Notes under the pieces: model-generated | The model's database searches: none | Told to the model about the DNA's origin: nothing | The model's input: only the letters and a program-made list of their open reading frames with translations | In this document: piece after piece, positions 25,067 through 31,917 of the stretch | Numbering within the stretch: position 1 is the stretch's first letter | Layout of the letters: every line of letters starts with the position of its first letter | Position numbers and translations under genes: made by a program | Origin: JAAYCO01 sp964632015 | Lineage (GTDB): Bacteria; Planctomycetota; Phycisphaerae; SM23-33 | Assembly (NCBI GenBank): GCA_964632015.1 | Contig: CAZWAT010000007.1 | Span: forward strand, 1-33,334 | Reading direction: 5' to 3' | DNA: 33,334 nucleotides

Positions 25067-25249
25067 TTTGCACCTCCCCTCAAAAGGAACTGTTTTTCAA
25101 TGAGATTGTATGCCCTACATTTCGCAATCAGTACACACGTGAATTAAAATTACATCAAATATAGAACAAGGAGTGGTCAGTACTGCCCAGTTGACAAGAA
25201 GATAGTCTGACATCCCCGGGTGTGCCGATCCCAGAAACAGGAGATTGCA

Positions 25250-25780
25250 ATGAAAGTAATAAATATTCACAGACGAGAATATGATGCAAAGTACGAGAAG
25301 GTGGCGAAGCTCATTGATTCTCTTTCTTCAGAAGATGATCTTTTATGGCCAAAACAATGTTGGCCCCCCATGAGATTTGATCGTCAGCTATGTGTCGGAG
25401 CTAAGGGAGGACATGGCCCGATTCGTTATATCGTTGAAATATACAAGCCCGGACAGTTGATAAAGTTCCGTTTCACAAGCCCCAAAGGGTTTAACGGGTT
25501 TCATGAATTCGTTATTGTCAGAAGTGAACACGGGGCCGTCGTGATGCAACATAGGATAGAGATGGAGGTGCAGGGTCGGGCACTACTAACCTGGCCTCTG
25601 TTTATTCGACCTCTCCATGATGCCTTGCTCGAAGATGCTCTGGCTACTGCCCAGGCTTCCCTTGGGATTGCAGCTCAAATGAGGCCGTGGTCTGCCTGGG
25701 TAAAGATGATCCGATGGATAATGTCTGGCGGTAAGTCGCAAAAACAAATTGCGCCCAATAATGCTAATGCAACCTGCTGA
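25250..25780 (+). CDS. SRPBCC-family (START/Bet v 1-like) protein
   Basis: I chose ATG 25250 with a CAGGAGA site seven bases before it; the ATG-like start at 25220 would add ten residues. The 176-residue product begins with IHRREYDAKYEKVAKLIDSL, the usual opening helix after the first strand of SRPBCC domains. It continues with GPIRYIVEIYKPGQLIKFRFTSPKGFNGFHEFVIV, a strand pair with the family's P-G-x-x-I-x-F pattern, and ends with a long helix (PLHDALLEDALATAQASLG). SRPBCC proteins bind hydrophobic ligands; no ligand can be named. The gene is visibly richer in A and T than its neighbours, with AAA, AAT and ATA codons, and follows a plasmid-type gene, which suggests horizontal transfer. Confidence 0.65.
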   Translation: MKVINIHRREYDAKYEKVAKLIDSLSSEDDLLWPKQCWPPMRFDRQLCVGAKGGHGPIRYIVEIYKPGQLIKFRFTSPKGFNGFHEFVIVRSEHGAVVMQHRIEMEVQGRALLTWPLFIRPLHDALLEDALATAQASLGIAAQMRPWSAWVKMIRWIMSGGKSQKQIAPNNANATC

Positions 25781-25902
25781 TCAGCATCGTTAACTGATAT
25801 CTCTAGAAGAAGAGGGTAGAACGGGGCAGCAGCCTTTAATTTCCGCTGTGTCATCGCGTTTATAGTCCCTTAGACTCGCTTCGCTTGCTCAGGATAGTAT
25901 GC

Positions 25903-25931
25903 TTGTTCTGGGTTATGGGGTAACGTAGAAT
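25903..25931 (+). promoter_or_regulatory. Candidate sigma70-type promoter for pyrK
   Basis: TTGTTC at 25903-25908 is followed after 17 bases by TAGAAT at 25926-25931 (five of six matches at the -10 box). The expected transcript start is near 25938, which leaves room for the start at 25962 with a GCAGG-type ribosome binding site and makes the earlier GTG at 25944 less likely. Confidence 0.45.
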
Positions 25932-25961
25932 GCCGCGGAGATTGTGGATGGCAGGTGTGGG

Positions 25962-26915
25962 ATGAATAATATCAAGACCGGGACAAGAGGTATGTATACG
26001 GCGCGGATATTGAGCAACCGCCGGGTATGCGATGAGCATTGGCGGATAGTGCTGGGCATGGGGAGTCTTCCCACCAGTGAGCCTGGCCAGTTCATCCAGC
26101 TTCAGTGCAGGCGTCTTAGCAAACCGGAGGATCTTGACCAGGTGGACTGGTCGTCGCAGTCCTTGCCCAAACTCCACCAGGCAGAGTTGCTCGACACAGA
26201 GCCGCTGCTTCGCAGGCCCATCAGCATTGCGGGCAGACGTGATGTCGATGGGGGGGTAGAGCTTGACCTTATTTATCGTGTCATCGGCGCGGGTACACGA
26301 TGGTTGTCGGCAGCGCCTGTCGGAACCGAAGTAAGCCTGATGGGTCCGTTGGGCAACGGTTTCAATGTCACCGAGTCGAAACCCACATGTGCCCTCATCG
26401 GCGGGGGAGTGGGCATACCTCCGATGATCTACCTTGCCCAGCGCCTTGTCGCCTTGGGCAGAAAGAGCGTGGCGTTTTGCGGGATTCGCTCCAGGCGATT
26501 CCTGCCTCTCAAGACTTCCTCTGTCGAGCCATGCCCTCGCGGCACGCCGGGGCGATGCACCGAAGAATTCGCCACCCTCGGCGTAGACTCGGTCATAGCG
26601 ACTGATGATGGGTCGTTCGGGTTCCATGGCCTGGTCGGCGAGGCTTTCGAAATATGGACAGACAGCCTGCGCCCGTCAAGCGATCAGCTTTCGGTCTACT
26701 GCTGTGGCCCGGAGGCGATGATGCGTAGCATCGCGGACTTCTGCGCAAATCGGGGGTACGAGTGCTACGCGGCGCTCGAACGACACATGGCCTGCGGTGT
26801 GGGCACCTGCCAGTCATGCATCTGCAAGATTCGCTCGCAGTCGCCGCAGGGTTGGGATTACAAACTTTGCTGCACCGACGGCCCGGTGTTCAACGCCAGA
26901 GATATTGTCTGGTAA
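25962..26915 (+). CDS. pyrK: Dihydroorotate dehydrogenase electron-transfer subunit (PyrK-like)
   Basis: The start could be ATG 25962, GTG 25944 or ATG 25992; I prefer 25962 from promoter position. The 317-residue protein has an FAD-binding barrel with LLRRPISIAGR (about residues 85-95), the nucleotide-binding segment GGGVGIPPMIYLAQRL (about 146-161), YCCGPEAMM, and the C-terminal 2Fe-2S cluster in CGVGTCQSCICK with a following LCCTDGPVF. This is the PyrK order. It passes electrons between PyrD-type dihydroorotate dehydrogenase and NAD in pyrimidine synthesis. PyrK is normally beside pyrD, but no pyrD follows here. A related oxidoreductase subunit of the same FAD/2Fe-2S family is the main alternative. 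It has an N-terminal insertion relative to typical PyrK (about 60-85). Confidence 0.82.
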   Translation: MNNIKTGTRGMYTARILSNRRVCDEHWRIVLGMGSLPTSEPGQFIQLQCRRLSKPEDLDQVDWSSQSLPKLHQAELLDTEPLLRRPISIAGRRDVDGGVELDLIYRVIGAGTRWLSAAPVGTEVSLMGPLGNGFNVTESKPTCALIGGGVGIPPMIYLAQRLVALGRKSVAFCGIRSRRFLPLKTSSVEPCPRGTPGRCTEEFATLGVDSVIATDDGSFGFHGLVGEAFEIWTDSLRPSSDQLSVYCCGPEAMMRSIADFCANRGYECYAALERHMACGVGTCQSCICKIRSQSPQGWDYKLCCTDGPVFNARDIVW

Positions 26916-27065
26916 TCGGCTTAGAACTCAACGGCTGCCCTTATTCCCGCAACCACTGCCGATGGTGTCGCTATCTGTTCCCCTGGCGTCGAATCTGTTC
27001 ATCGGTTGGTGGTTGCAGTTGGTGGTGAACCTGTAGTTGCCCTTGAGGCCGGTAAATGGTGGGGG

Positions 27066-27155
27066 TCAGGCCAAACTCAACCAGCGAAGGGCAGCGTAGG
27101 CTGTTCCGCACACAAGACAGGCTAACACCGACAACGAAACCACGACACAACTCAT
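27066..27155 (-). CDS. 29-residue hydrophobic small protein with strong ribosome binding site
   Basis: On the minus strand ATG (plus 27153-27155) is preceded by AAGGAG (plus 27163-27168) seven bases upstream, an ideal ribosome binding site. The product MSCVVVSLSVLACLVCGTAY and on has one hydrophobic segment covering most of its length and a C-terminal ARWLSLA-type end (ALRWLSLA), stopping at TGA. It would be a single-pass membrane peptide or a lipoprotein-like peptide (VLACLVC). It lies in the 408-base pyrK-ilvE intergenic region, divergent from ilvE. The remaining intergenic bases (26916-27065 and 27169-27323) hold only the ilvE promoter candidate. Confidence 0.4.
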   Translation of the reverse strand: MSCVVVSLSVLACLVCGTAYAALRWLSLA

Positions 27156-27205
27156 CGACAATCTCCTTGAATCAAAAGTTAGACCCATCCAACACTTGGT
27201 GCATT

Positions 27206-27235
27206 TTATTGTTCAATTGAAAAAACCGGTATACT
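27206..27235 (+). promoter_or_regulatory. Candidate promoter for ilvE
   Basis: TATACT at 27230-27235 matches five of six consensus bases of the -10 box. The -35 box is weak: TTATTG at 27206-27211 with an 18-base spacer, or TTGTTC at 27209-27214 with a 15-base spacer. The segment is AT-rich compared with its surroundings and gives a leader of about 80 bases. Confidence 0.4.
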
Positions 27236-27323
27236 TACGGATATTAGTAATGGGGGTAACAAGCGGTTGCCCAAACCCATTGGGGAGCGTAGGATAAAGG
27301 CAACACCAAGCAGGAGTTGTTCA

Positions 27324-28187
27324 ATGAAGGTCTGGTTGAATGGAAAACTTGTAAACAAGTCACAGGCGAACGTCAACGTCATGGATCACGGGTTGTTGTA
27401 TGGCGATGGTGTTTTCGAGGGGATACGGGTTTATAACGGAAGGATCTTCCGCGCAGAGGCCCATCTTGATCGCCTGTATGAGTCGGCGAAGTTCATAAGG
27501 CTGGCGATTCCCTACAGCAAGCAGGAGCTGCACGAGGCACTGAAAGAGACCATCGCCGCCAACAACAATGCCTACGCTTACATTCGACTGGTTGTCAGCA
27601 GGGGAGAGGGAACACTGGGTCTGAGCCCGTTCCAGTGCGGTAATCCCAACGTGTTTGTTATATATGACAATATTCAGCTATATCCCAAAGAGATGTACGA
27701 GGAGGGAATGGCTGTGATAATCGCCAAAACGGTGCGCATCTCAAGGCGCATGCTAAACCCGAAGGTCAAGAGCCTTAACTATCTCAATAACATTCTTGCC
27801 AAGATCGAGGCGATAGACGCCGGCGTCAGCGAAGCGTTGATGCTTAACGAGTGTGGCGAGCTTTCCGAGGCGACCGGTGACAACGTGTTCATCGTCAAGA
27901 ACTCGCATGCTGTCACTCCGCCCCTCGACGCGGGCATTCTTGGGGGGATTACCAGGGGCGTCGTTTGCGATTTGTGCAGGAAGATGGGAATTGAGCTATC
28001 TGAGCGGGCTATCAAACCCAAAGAGATCAAGCAGGCGGATGAGTGCTTCCTTACAGGCACGGCTGCGGAGGTCATCCCCGTTACCAAGGTGGATGACATC
28101 ACTATTGGCGATGGCAAGGTCGGGCCGGTAACCGCGAAGCTGATCGCGGCGTACAGGGAAATGGTCGACACTGACATTGCCGAGTAG
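27324..28187 (+). CDS. ilvE: Branched-chain amino acid aminotransferase (class IV)
   Basis: I chose ATG 27324 with CAGGAG eight bases before it; an in-frame start at 27267 would add 19 unlikely residues. The 287-residue protein has the class IV PLP fold: MKVWLNGKLV at the start, VMDHGLLYGDGVFEGIRVYNG (about residues 18-38), RLVVSRGEGTLGL (about 87-99), the PLP-binding lysine in VKSLNYLNNILAKIEA (about 147-162), LMLNECGELSEATGDNVF (about 170-188), GILGGITRGVVCDL and FLTGTAAEVIPV (about 245-256). It transfers amino groups between glutamate and the 2-keto acids of Leu, Ile and Val. D-amino acid transaminase and aminodeoxychorismate lyase share the fold, but the GVFEGIR and FLTGTAAEV motifs favour IlvE. 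Its stop is six bases from that of mutS. Confidence 0.88.
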   Translation: MKVWLNGKLVNKSQANVNVMDHGLLYGDGVFEGIRVYNGRIFRAEAHLDRLYESAKFIRLAIPYSKQELHEALKETIAANNNAYAYIRLVVSRGEGTLGLSPFQCGNPNVFVIYDNIQLYPKEMYEEGMAVIIAKTVRISRRMLNPKVKSLNYLNNILAKIEAIDAGVSEALMLNECGELSEATGDNVFIVKNSHAVTPPLDAGILGGITRGVVCDLCRKMGIELSERAIKPKEIKQADECFLTGTAAEVIPVTKVDDITIGDGKVGPVTAKLIAAYREMVDTDIAE

Positions 28188-28193
28188 CGTCCG

Positions 28194-30824
28194 CTAGAGG
28201 CTGTCCTTGAGCCTGCGCAGAATCTCCATTGCCTTCAGCGGGGTGATGTTGTCGAGGTCGAGGTTCTTTATCTCGCCTGCGATTCGTTGTGATGGATCGG
28301 CAAACAGCGACATCTGCGCGGCGGCCGCCTGTGCTCGCTTGGCCATTTCGGGCATGTCGAGCCCCTCGGCGATATGTGCCTGCAGGCCCGGGCCAATTGC
28401 CCTGGCACGCTGAATGACCTCTTTGGGAACTCCCGCGAGTCTTGCAACGTGCACGCCGTAAGACTGGTCGGTCCCGCCGGGCACGATCTTGTGCAGGAAG
28501 ACCACTTCGTCTGCCCATTCCCTGACCGCGACGTTGAGATTGGCGGTTCCGTCAAGCAGGTTTTCCAGTTCGGTCAGTTCGTGGTAGTGCGTGGCGAACA
28601 GCGTCCTGCACTTGATCTTCAAAGCGATGTATTCGCATATTGCCCACGCCAACGCCAGGCCATCGCAGGTGCTGGTTCCTCTGCCGACCTCGTCGAGAAT
28701 GACAAGCGATCTGCTGGTGGCGTTGTTCAAGATGTTTGCAGTCTCGACCATTTCGAGCATGAACGTGGACAGCCCCTTCGACAGTTCGTCGGCAGCCCCG
28801 ACCCGCGTGAAGATTCTATCCACAAGCCCGATTGTTGCCTGTTGTGCGGGTATGAAGCTGCCCGTCTGGGCAAGCATTACCAGAAGTGCCGTTTGGCGTA
28901 TATAGGTGGACTTTCCGGCCATGTTTGGCCCGGTGATTATCAGCAGGCGGTTGTTGGCAGAGTCCATGCTGACATCATTGGGGACGAACTCCTGTTGAAG
29001 CTGTTCGTCAAGCACCGGGTGTCTGCCATCGGTGATATCGAGGACGTTGTCCTGGGTGATAGTGGGTCTGCGGTAGTTTCTATCGATCGCCAGTTGTGCC
29101 AGTCCCGCAAGCACGTCCAGAGTCGCCAGCGCCCCGGCTGCCTTCTGCAAGGGCTCGATATGCCTTGCAATCTCGGCGCGAAGCTGGTCGAACAGAAGTT
29201 GCTCAAGCGACTTCGCTCGTTCGTTGGCGGTAAGAACCTCGCTTTCGTACCGCTTCAATTCGTCGGTGATGTATCGTTCGGCGTTCTTGAGAGTCTGCTT
29301 TCGGATGAAGTCGCCGGGCACCTTTGGCGCGTGCACGTTCGTCACCTCGACGTAGTACCCGAAGACCTTGTTGTATCCCACCTTGAGGGTAGGTATGCCC
29401 GTGGAGGCGACGAGACGCTTCTGGTACTCCGCCAGCCAGGTCTGTCCGTCAGCGCCGATTCGTCTTAGCCGATCAAGTTCCTCATTGTACCCATCGGCAA
29501 AGACCCCGCCGTCGCGAAGAACGTTGGGGCAGTTTTCATCTATTGCGCTTTCGATCAGCAGGGCTTGTTCGTCAAGTCCTACCAGCGAGTGGGGGATATC
29601 CACAAGCAGTTCACTGGTGGTTCCTTCAAGCAGGTTCGCCAGTGAGGGCAACTTCTTGAGCGTCTGGCCCAGTGCGAGCAGTTCCCGTGGGCGCACTCTG
29701 CCCAGCATGATGGCTGCGGATATGCGATCAACCTGGGTAAGCCCAGCGAGAATCGCTCGAATGCTTTCGAGCCGTTGACGGTTGCCGATAAGCTCCTCGA
29801 TGGCGTCCTGCCTCTGCACGATCGCGCTGTACCCCTTGAGCGGAAACGCCATCCAGCGTTCAAGCAGTCTCGCCCCCATGCCGGTGCATGTTTGGTCGAT
29901 GCATTCGAGCAGGCTTCCGGTACGCTGGTTGCTTCTGAGCGTGCGATGAATTTCGAGGCATCGCATGGTGGTTCCGTCGATCACCATGTGATCGCGCCGG
30001 TCGAACCTGCGCATGGTCAGTATGTGCGCCAGCGATGTCTTCTGGGTTTCGCCAAGGTATTCGATTACCGCTCCTGCCGCCGAGAGGCTCTCGTCGTACC
30101 CGTCATATCCAAAGCCCGCAAGCGTGGTGGTGGAGAAGTGTTTTTTCAACGTTTCCTGCGCCCCGTGCGCGTCGAAAACCCACGGCGGGCGGGATACGCA
30201 AACACCTTGGCAGGCACTGGTGAGGTTCGTTTTCCACTCGGGCGTGTCGTATGGCGAACCCTCGGGAAGCAATACTTCGGCGGGCGATATGCGGGACAGT
30301 TCGTCGAGAACGTGCCTGTTTGCCACCAGCATTGTCCAGAACGCGCCGCTTGAAAGCTCCACCCAAGCCAGGCCGGCGTTGGCGTTATCCACATCTCCAG
30401 AGCCGGGTCGTACGGTGAAAACGGCGGCGAGGTAGTTCCCTTCTTTCTGGTCGAGCAGTTCCTGTTCGGTAAGGGTTCCGGGCGTGACCAGTCGTGTCAC
30501 ATCCCGCTTGACGATTCCCTTCGCCTGTTTGGGGTCTTCAACTTGTTCGCAGATGGCGACGCGACAACCCGCCTTCACCAGTCTTGCCAGGTAGCTGTCG
30601 AGCGCGTGGTAGGGTATTCCCGCCAGCGGCACAGCCGAGGCGCCTTTGGAGCGGGCGGTGAGTGTCAGACCCAGGAGGCGCGAGGCGGTTTTGGCGTCCT
30701 CGTGGAACATCTCGTAAAAATCGCCCATGCGGAAAAGCAGCAGATAATCGCTGTACTGCTGCTTGAACATACGGTATTGCCGCATGGCGGGGGTGTCAAG
30801 TTGTGCGGGGGATTCTTCGCTCAC
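28194..30824 (-). CDS. mutS: DNA mismatch repair protein MutS
   Basis: The 876-residue protein is full length and begins at GTG 30824. The mismatch-reading motif is intact as GDFYEMF (F36 and E38). The connector, lever and clamp regions follow in order, for example YYVEVTNVH and FIRKQTLKNAERYITDELKRYE (about residues 490-530). The ATPase has Walker A in GPNMAGKST (about 631-639) and Walker B/signature DEVGRGTSTCDGLALAWA (about 708-725), then FATHYHELTEL. It recognises mispairs and recruits MutL in post-replicative repair. No mutL or recA is adjacent. It lies upstream of no other gene on its strand in this window and is convergent with ilvE. The start has no clear ribosome binding site, and ATG at residue 14 is the next candidate. 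Confidence 0.97.
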   Translation of the reverse strand: MSEESPAQLDTPAMRQYRMFKQQYSDYLLLFRMGDFYEMFHEDAKTASRLLGLTLTARSKGASAVPLAGIPYHALDSYLARLVKAGCRVAICEQVEDPKQAKGIVKRDVTRLVTPGTLTEQELLDQKEGNYLAAVFTVRPGSGDVDNANAGLAWVELSSGAFWTMLVANRHVLDELSRISPAEVLLPEGSPYDTPEWKTNLTSACQGVCVSRPPWVFDAHGAQETLKKHFSTTTLAGFGYDGYDESLSAAGAVIEYLGETQKTSLAHILTMRRFDRRDHMVIDGTTMRCLEIHRTLRSNQRTGSLLECIDQTCTGMGARLLERWMAFPLKGYSAIVQRQDAIEELIGNRQRLESIRAILAGLTQVDRISAAIMLGRVRPRELLALGQTLKKLPSLANLLEGTTSELLVDIPHSLVGLDEQALLIESAIDENCPNVLRDGGVFADGYNEELDRLRRIGADGQTWLAEYQKRLVASTGIPTLKVGYNKVFGYYVEVTNVHAPKVPGDFIRKQTLKNAERYITDELKRYESEVLTANERAKSLEQLLFDQLRAEIARHIEPLQKAAGALATLDVLAGLAQLAIDRNYRRPTITQDNVLDITDGRHPVLDEQLQQEFVPNDVSMDSANNRLLIITGPNMAGKSTYIRQTALLVMLAQTGSFIPAQQATIGLVDRIFTRVGAADELSKGLSTFMLEMVETANILNNATSRSLVILDEVGRGTSTCDGLALAWAICEYIALKIKCRTLFATHYHELTELENLLDGTANLNVAVREWADEVVFLHKIVPGGTDQSYGVHVARLAGVPKEVIQRARAIGPGLQAHIAEGLDMPEMAKRAQAAAAQMSLFADPSQRIAGEIKNLDLDNITPLKAMEILRRLKDSL

Positions 30825-30892
30825 AGCGACGATAATAGAAGCCCCAGGGGGAAAAGGTCAATCCATTAGCGCCATGACGGTTTGGAACGACC

Positions 30893-31807
30893 TTATTCGC
30901 CTGATAGAATCCGCATGGGGTTGTCGAAAGTCAGTTGCCTCGCCTGGGGCTCGGTGAAGCCTGCCTTGATGAGATTCTCCGAGCACCTTGACATCGTCAC
31001 TGCCGAGCCCACCAGATGCGACCCGTCAGGTGCCATGCAGACAAGGTCTTCGCCCACGAGGACTTCCCAGTCGCCCAGGGTATATGTTCCCGGCCCCATT
31101 CCTGACGCCGCTGTACCGTCGGTAACGACAAAGCAATTCTCGATACCGGAGAATTTGATATAGTTTGCAAGCGCGGGCATGGGCACGTGAACGCAATCTC
31201 CGACAAGCCCGAGTTTCAACCTTCCCGCAAGGCTGATTCCTCGCTGAATGATGTTGTCGTGCCGGTGCATGTTCATGGGGCATCCGTTGCCCAAGTGGGT
31301 GAAGAGGGTTAGACCCGCGTCACACGCCTCTTCGAGGTCGCGCATCGGTGCGTTGGTATGCCCGGCGGCGACCTTGATACCCTTCTCGGCAAGGAACCGG
31401 GTGACCTTCTTGCCCTCGTCTCGCTCTGGTGCGAGGGTGAAGATTTTGACCATTCCGTTGCCCGCTTCCACGAGCTTCGCCGCGTCGGATACGTTCGCGG
31501 GCTTGATCTGATCGGCGGGGTGGGCTCCGCGGTAACCGGCGTTTTCGTTAATGAACGGGCCTTCGACGTGCAGACCCGCGATGATTCTCTTGACCAGCGG
31601 GTCGGCGTCGGCAATTTCGACAATTTGCCTCAGTCGGCCGCACATGCGATCGACATCATCGGTAATAACAGTGGCAAGAATCGCCTTTACGCCGTGGGTA
31701 TCGAGCAGTTCGCATGCGGCGTGAAGCTCATCAGCGTTGATGCTTTTGCCGTTGAAATCAACACCACCGTAACCATTAAGTTGCAGATCAACAAATGACT
31801 TATTCAT
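30893..31807 (-). CDS. nagA: N-acetylglucosamine-6-phosphate deacetylase, barrel-only form
   Basis: I chose ATG 31807 (product 304 residues), because the upstream extension to 31942 does not look like NagA. The barrel motifs are complete: VDLQLNGYGGVDFN (about residues 6-19, the Q-x-N form found in E. coli), GLHVEGPFINENAGYRGAHP (metal-binding Glu), VAAGHT and THLGNGCPMN (metal histidines), and VVTDGTAASGMGPG with the catalytic Asp. The enzyme removes the acetyl group from GlcNAc-6-phosphate in amino sugar recycling. Typical NagA is about 380 residues with a small beta-sandwich built from both termini; here both the N-terminal about 50 residues and the C-terminal KGxIxxGxDADLxxxD part are missing. 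No nagB or sugar transporter lies nearby. It is divergent from the RamA-like gene. Confidence 0.85.
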   Translation of the reverse strand: MNKSFVDLQLNGYGGVDFNGKSINADELHAACELLDTHGVKAILATVITDDVDRMCGRLRQIVEIADADPLVKRIIAGLHVEGPFINENAGYRGAHPADQIKPANVSDAAKLVEAGNGMVKIFTLAPERDEGKKVTRFLAEKGIKVAAGHTNAPMRDLEEACDAGLTLFTHLGNGCPMNMHRHDNIIQRGISLAGRLKLGLVGDCVHVPMPALANYIKFSGIENCFVVTDGTAASGMGPGTYTLGDWEVLVGEDLVCMAPDGSHLVGSAVTMSRCSENLIKAGFTEPQARQLTFDNPMRILSGE

Positions 31808-31816
31808 GCCTTTGAG

Positions 31817-31822
31817 ATTATA
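31817..31822 (-). promoter_or_regulatory. Perfect -10 box just upstream of nagA
   Basis: TATAAT on the minus strand ends only nine bases before the nagA ATG. A transcript starting the usual six or seven bases downstream would carry almost no leader. A weak -35 (TTGCAT) sits 15 bases further up. Confidence 0.4.
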
Positions 31823-31917
31823 AAGATCTGTGACACAATGCAACTGGTTATAGGATTGCCCGCCGTAAGATACGCAAGTAGCATGGTGAGCGGTGCTTGA
31901 GATGATGGAGTTTTGAC

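Noticed and set aside
25192..25220. TTGACA at 25192 as a promoter for the SRPBCC gene
   Set aside because: The -35 match is perfect, but the bases 16-18 further on are CCCGGG-like and give no -10 box.
26961..27035. 24-codon hydrophobic ORF after pyrK
   Set aside because: No ribosome binding site precedes it and the hydrophobic character is short; chance is likely.
28374..29468. A 364-codon open frame antisense to mutS
   Set aside because: mutS is complete and intact on the other strand; the antisense frame has no motifs.
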